Positions 60,901 through 64,000 of a DNA stretch of 64,000 bases are shown here, piece after piece. The notes beneath the pieces were generated by a model. The model searched no databases, was not told where the DNA came from, and worked only from the letters and a program-made list of their open reading frames with translations. Every line of letters begins with the position of its first letter. Position 1 is the first letter of the stretch. The translations under genes and the position numbers were made by a program. This DNA is from Bimastos eiseni (Eukaryota > Annelida > Clitellata > Crassiclitellata > Lumbricidae), in NCBI GenBank assembly GCA_959347315.1, contig OY365808.1, forward strand, positions 6,599,672 through 6,663,671. The letters run 5' to 3'.

Positions 60901-61722
60901 GGTTTAAATAAACCCAGACATCTCATAATAGTCTATTTATCCAAGTATGCGTTAAGTATGGATATAGGCTACCGTGTCTCGTTGCTATGTCGCGTGGCTT
61001 GACGTTTAAATCGGTTATTTTTATAAAGCATTCCGAATGCGATCAAATAGCTGTAGAGTAAATTCATTTATCAAGCGAAAGTCAATTCAATTCGTCTACA
61101 ATAATTACTGGCAAATCATTCTGCGCGAACACATTCGGGCAGCTGACGAAACGAGAGGCTGTGGGGGAGAGTTTCTGTGACAACGTTGGGCGACAGGCGT
61201 TTGAAAGATGCGAAGTTAGACAAGAATGCAGCACGAACCATGATTTCAATGTACTTTGGTCACGTACGCATCGGAAATGCATGGGTGACGGATAGACTAG
61301 ATAAGTGAACTAATCTAAGGTAATAGGGGTGTGATTTGGGCAACGGATAGATTGAATGGTGAGTCAATAAGTGCTATGACTTGTAAGGGTATACGGTATA
61401 CTTCTCATCCCATTGGCTGAGGCTGTCCACCTTTGTAAAGTAGTCATAATCAGTTACTATAATTACAATCGCGACAATTTAAATGGCAGTGTTTTAGCGA
61501 AATTCTTCAGCTGCCATGGAATGCCTTACGATGCCAATTTTCGTCTCAAGTTCAAACAGTTTAGTGACATAATCTTCAGTTTAGACGGTTTACAGGTTTT
61601 GCCCAAACAAAAACACGCTTGACCATGCCTAAAAGTCCTTTCCAACAATTCTAACCGACCACAAATCGTACCCGAAGACAGTGTTATTCTTCTAACTCAA
61701 ATACTTTGTGATGACAGAGATC
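57918..61722. other. Intron sequence, no gene recognised
   Basis: Pyrimidine-rich 58630-58950 and TCTG/CAGACAGAGAC-rich 60780-60850 give long but low-complexity frames. Nothing else recognisable. Confidence 0.45.
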
Positions 61723-61779
61723 ATTACCGTCGCCCAACTCCATTACCGTCGCCCAACTCCCTTACCGTCGCCCAACTCC
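61723..61779. repeat. 19-bp tandem repeat, 3 copies
   Basis: (A/C)TTACCGTCGCCCAACTCC repeats three times with one substitution. Confidence 0.95.
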
Positions 61780-62184
61780 ATTATCCACACTTGGGACAGG
61801 CACTGCCAGAGTGCGAGCAGAGACTGAACAATGCGTGACAAGCTGCTCAAGTCTGATTGCGTCTGTACAGTATACAATTGTAGGTGTACAAATTCATAAA
61901 GACCGATGTGTACTCTACACATACGCCGGAATTAGCGTTGCGTCGACACTACATAGAGACATTTTGCTATAAGTCATTTATTTTTTTCAGATTTGTTACA
62001 TTGAAATCATTGACGGTTTCAACAAACTGAAAATGAATAATCACGAGGACAGAGTTGATGAGTATTCTGCGTAAGCAGGAGGCAATCGAGAAAACGGAAC
62101 ACGGCTCAAGAACTCACTATGAACCATACATTTTTCGAGTACATTGATGATTCGGATATAAATAAACTATACGTAGGCCTAAAA

Positions 62185-62378
62185 GGATCGTCCATAAAGG
62201 ACGTCCGCAAAATACCTACTGTTTTCACCCCTTCCGCCTTGTCCGCATTCGATTTTGGCGAAAATCTAGCATGGCCATATGCGGACGTCCACACAATCCA
62301 TGACCCCTCCCCTGTCCGCATTTGTCCGCATTTCCCCTCCACTCTTCCCTTGCCGAGGACGTCCTTTGTGGATGACCC
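62185..62378. mobile_element. TIR element (MITE), 194 bp
   Basis: The left GGATCGTCCATAAAGGACGT and the reverse complement of the right end GGGTCATCCACAAAGGACGT form a 22-bp inverted repeat with 3-4 differences. The inside has GCGGACGTCC and GTCCGCATTT repeats, also partly inverted. The flanks are AAAA / AAAG, so the target site is unclear. The 62119-62496 plus frame is only this element read through. Confidence 0.65.
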
Positions 62379-63262
62379 AAAGTCAATGCCATGTCTAGAT
62401 GAAATAAGGTTGGCTGTTGACATGCACGGTTACGACGGGTGGATGTCAACTCTCGTGGGTTGTCATTCTGAGAACGAATTAATTTGCCTTTCGTGACATC
62501 TGTTGAAGTCAAGTCTTTGTTTCGTTGTCTTTGGTGTTCTGTTTTGGTGCTTAAGAGCGTCTCAGGGTGAAAGGGCATTGCGTGTGGTCGAGTATTTTTT
62601 TAATCACAGAATGGCCATTTGATACTTTATATATTTAGTCGTTGATGTGTTCAACTTATGACTCGTCAATTTTGTTTATGATAACGAATGATTGGTAACG
62701 GAAGAAGAGTCGCGATTCAATTCCTATGGTTTCTGTGGATTTGGGATCAATAGTGATTGAGAAATTCTACATTCAATCCAACATACCAGGTTGCTTCAGA
62801 CTGTCTCTGAATATTTCCTCCTGGATAGGTCCACCCCATCCCAAACGGCCCCTCGAAAAGCATGCATCCGTAGCCTTCTGACCCCACTACACGTTCCAAC
62901 CAATTTAAAAAGTGCACTGTACTCAATAATTATACTGATTTTCTTTAATAAGAGAAATTTGGAATGCAAACGAAAATAATAACTGTTATCGGAAATGGCT
63001 AATATGGAGAAAAACATAAAACTATTAAAATATATCAAGACAACAACTAACGATTGATGCTTTAGGCTCTATACAACATTATTATAACGGTGCTATAGGA
63101 ATCTTTAGAATAGACTAGTTATCAGTTCCGATACGTCAAAACGATACGCCGAGCGACAACTGTTCCTGAGCAACTACAACCACTAAGAATTAATTATGTA
63201 TAATTATCTGCAAGGCTCTCTTACGACGCATAGTAATTATCATGGTGTTTATATTTGTGTAG

Positions 63263-63487
63263 GTGACCTGGCATCGTGTACCTCAGTCATAACGATCTAC
63301 CTAGGATTACAGATGATATCTGCCTACAGTCTCGTGGGTGTCGCCGTAACTCGCTTCATCTCCGTTCGAAATCCTCTCAGATTCTCAACAATTGTGACGC
63401 ATCTTCGAGCTCTGCTTGGAACGGTCTCCCTCTGGGTTTTGCTTCTCCCCTTCTCAGCTGCCCTCTATTTTCGAATCAACTCGGGCG
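63263..63487 (+). CDS. Class A GPCR, exon 2 (TM3, TM4)
   Basis: The acceptor GTGTAG|GTGACC at 63263 and donor GGGCG|GTAAGC after 63487 are both phase 1. Continuing the numbering from exon 1, C108 is 3.25 (disulfide with extracellular loop 2), R133 is 3.50 exactly 25 residues later, and W160 is 4.50. The TM3 end reads VGVAVTRFISVRNPLRF: the usual D/E-R-Y motif is T132-R133-F134, while the P140 of intracellular loop 2 is kept. Position 3.32 is Tyr, not Asp, which argues against an aminergic receptor. TM4 is about 151-173. The rest of the receptor (TM5-TM7) is beyond the window. Confidence 0.9.
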
Positions 63488-64000
63488 GTAAGCAATGGCA
63501 ACGACTCTAGAATTTGAACTGTAGAATCTATTCAACGATCTATTTAAATTTATAATTATTTCGTAAGATTTATTAGCAATGGTTGTGAGGAGAAAAACGT
63601 CCGACCGTTTAAGAATTATAGCAGATTTTGTGAGCTTCTGTTTTCAGCTCAAAGTCTAAATTCGCTTTTAAAACAAAACAGGCATATTATACTTCAACTG
63701 CGAAAGTTATACGCAGCGGTTCATATTTCTACTTATATTATTTCTTTTCATACTTCACTATTTCTATTCACTGCAAGATCTTCTAAGTGCCTCGAGATCA
63801 GTGTTGGGTACGAGACCAAAACCTCGAGACCAAGACCGAGAGGTCCAAGACCAAGACCGGGTGGTCCGAGACCAAGACCAAGACCGAGGGTCCGAGACCA
63901 AGACCAAGACCAACACCGATGCTCTTTTTTAAATAAACAATTCAATCTACTAAGACGCTAAGACGGAAAACCACGCTTGAAACATTAATTTTTTGGCTGA
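63488..64000 (+). other. Start of GPCR intron 2
   Basis: Begins GTAAGC and holds no recognisable exon. Contains a GAGACC-type repeat at 63799-63918. Confidence 0.6.
63799..63918. mobile_element. Short GAGACCAAGACC element with hAT-like end
   Basis: Starts CAGTGTTGGGTACGAGACC and ends GACCAACACCG, so the outer CAGTGTTGG / CCAACACCG are inverted with a substitution. The interior is (AAGACCGAG)n, like the subterminal parts of the 39915-40723 element. No matching 8-bp target repeat was found. Confidence 0.5.

Larger units (their letters stand above)
49203..63262 (+). other. GPCR intron 1, 14,060 nt, phase 1
   Basis: The donor GTCAGT and acceptor ATATTTGTGTAG bound it, and both sides are phase 1. 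Joining gives SAIL-G-DLASC, the expected extracellular-loop-1 to Cys3.25 sequence, which supports the splice. The intron is rich in TGTA, TG, GATG, GGA/GAC, ATC and TCTG microsatellites. It also contains a 24-bp tandem array, a LINE tail (55815-56090), a SINE head (56437-56482) and a TIR element (62185-62378). No other gene is confidently nested in it. Confidence 0.8.

Noticed and set aside
62119..62496. 125-codon plus-strand frame
   Set aside because: It reads through the TIR element at 62185-62378. The opposite strand is open as well because the element is self-complementary.

Overview
This is an animal (metazoan) genomic window, most likely from an invertebrate. Genes are sparse and intron-split, coding sequence is well under 5% of the window, and the rest is filled with non-autonomous DNA transposons, LINE 3' ends, tRNA-derived SINEs, minisatellites and microsatellites. 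No prokaryotic or organellar signature was seen. The species cannot be named from the sequence alone.

Two protein-coding genes are well supported. (1) A TRIM-NHL gene on the minus strand, 8686-8060 joined to 7634-6195, encodes a predicted 688-residue RING / B-box2 / coiled-coil / filamin / six-blade NHL protein. (2) A class A (rhodopsin-like) GPCR on the plus strand has exon 1 at 48896-49202 (N-terminus, TM1, TM2) and exon 2 at 63263-63487 (TM3, TM4). They are separated by a 14,060-nt phase-1 intron, and the remaining exons lie beyond the right edge. Two perfect CRE octamers and a half site sit just upstream of the GPCR start.

Layout: 1-6.2 kb is non-coding with two hAT-like MITEs and one weak small secreted-protein ORF. 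6.2-8.7 kb is the TRIM gene. 8.7-38 kb is a long, apparently non-coding stretch with MITEs (including a 73-bp element with a perfect 8-bp target duplication), tRNA-derived SINEs, a RTE-like LINE tail, a pair of identical inverted 195-bp repeats, a 10-bp array, and a striking 1.56-kb array of 20-bp monomers. 39-48.5 kb is a retroelement and hAT graveyard. 48.5-64 kb is the GPCR and its long microsatellite-rich intron.

The two halves also differ in composition. Left of about 38 kb the plus strand looks A/C-rich and CpG-poor. Right of about 39 kb it looks T/G-rich and CpG-rich, and the octamer TAGGCCTA is concentrated there. I read this (as inference) as two divergent transcription territories with different germline methylation. 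This would place the TRIM promoter near 38-39 kb, with a 5'-UTR intron of roughly 30 kb. The most unusual structures are this domain boundary, the indel-free 20-bp minisatellite whose three forward frames encode the same peptide, and a hAT insertion whose right end was later tandemly duplicated together with its flank.
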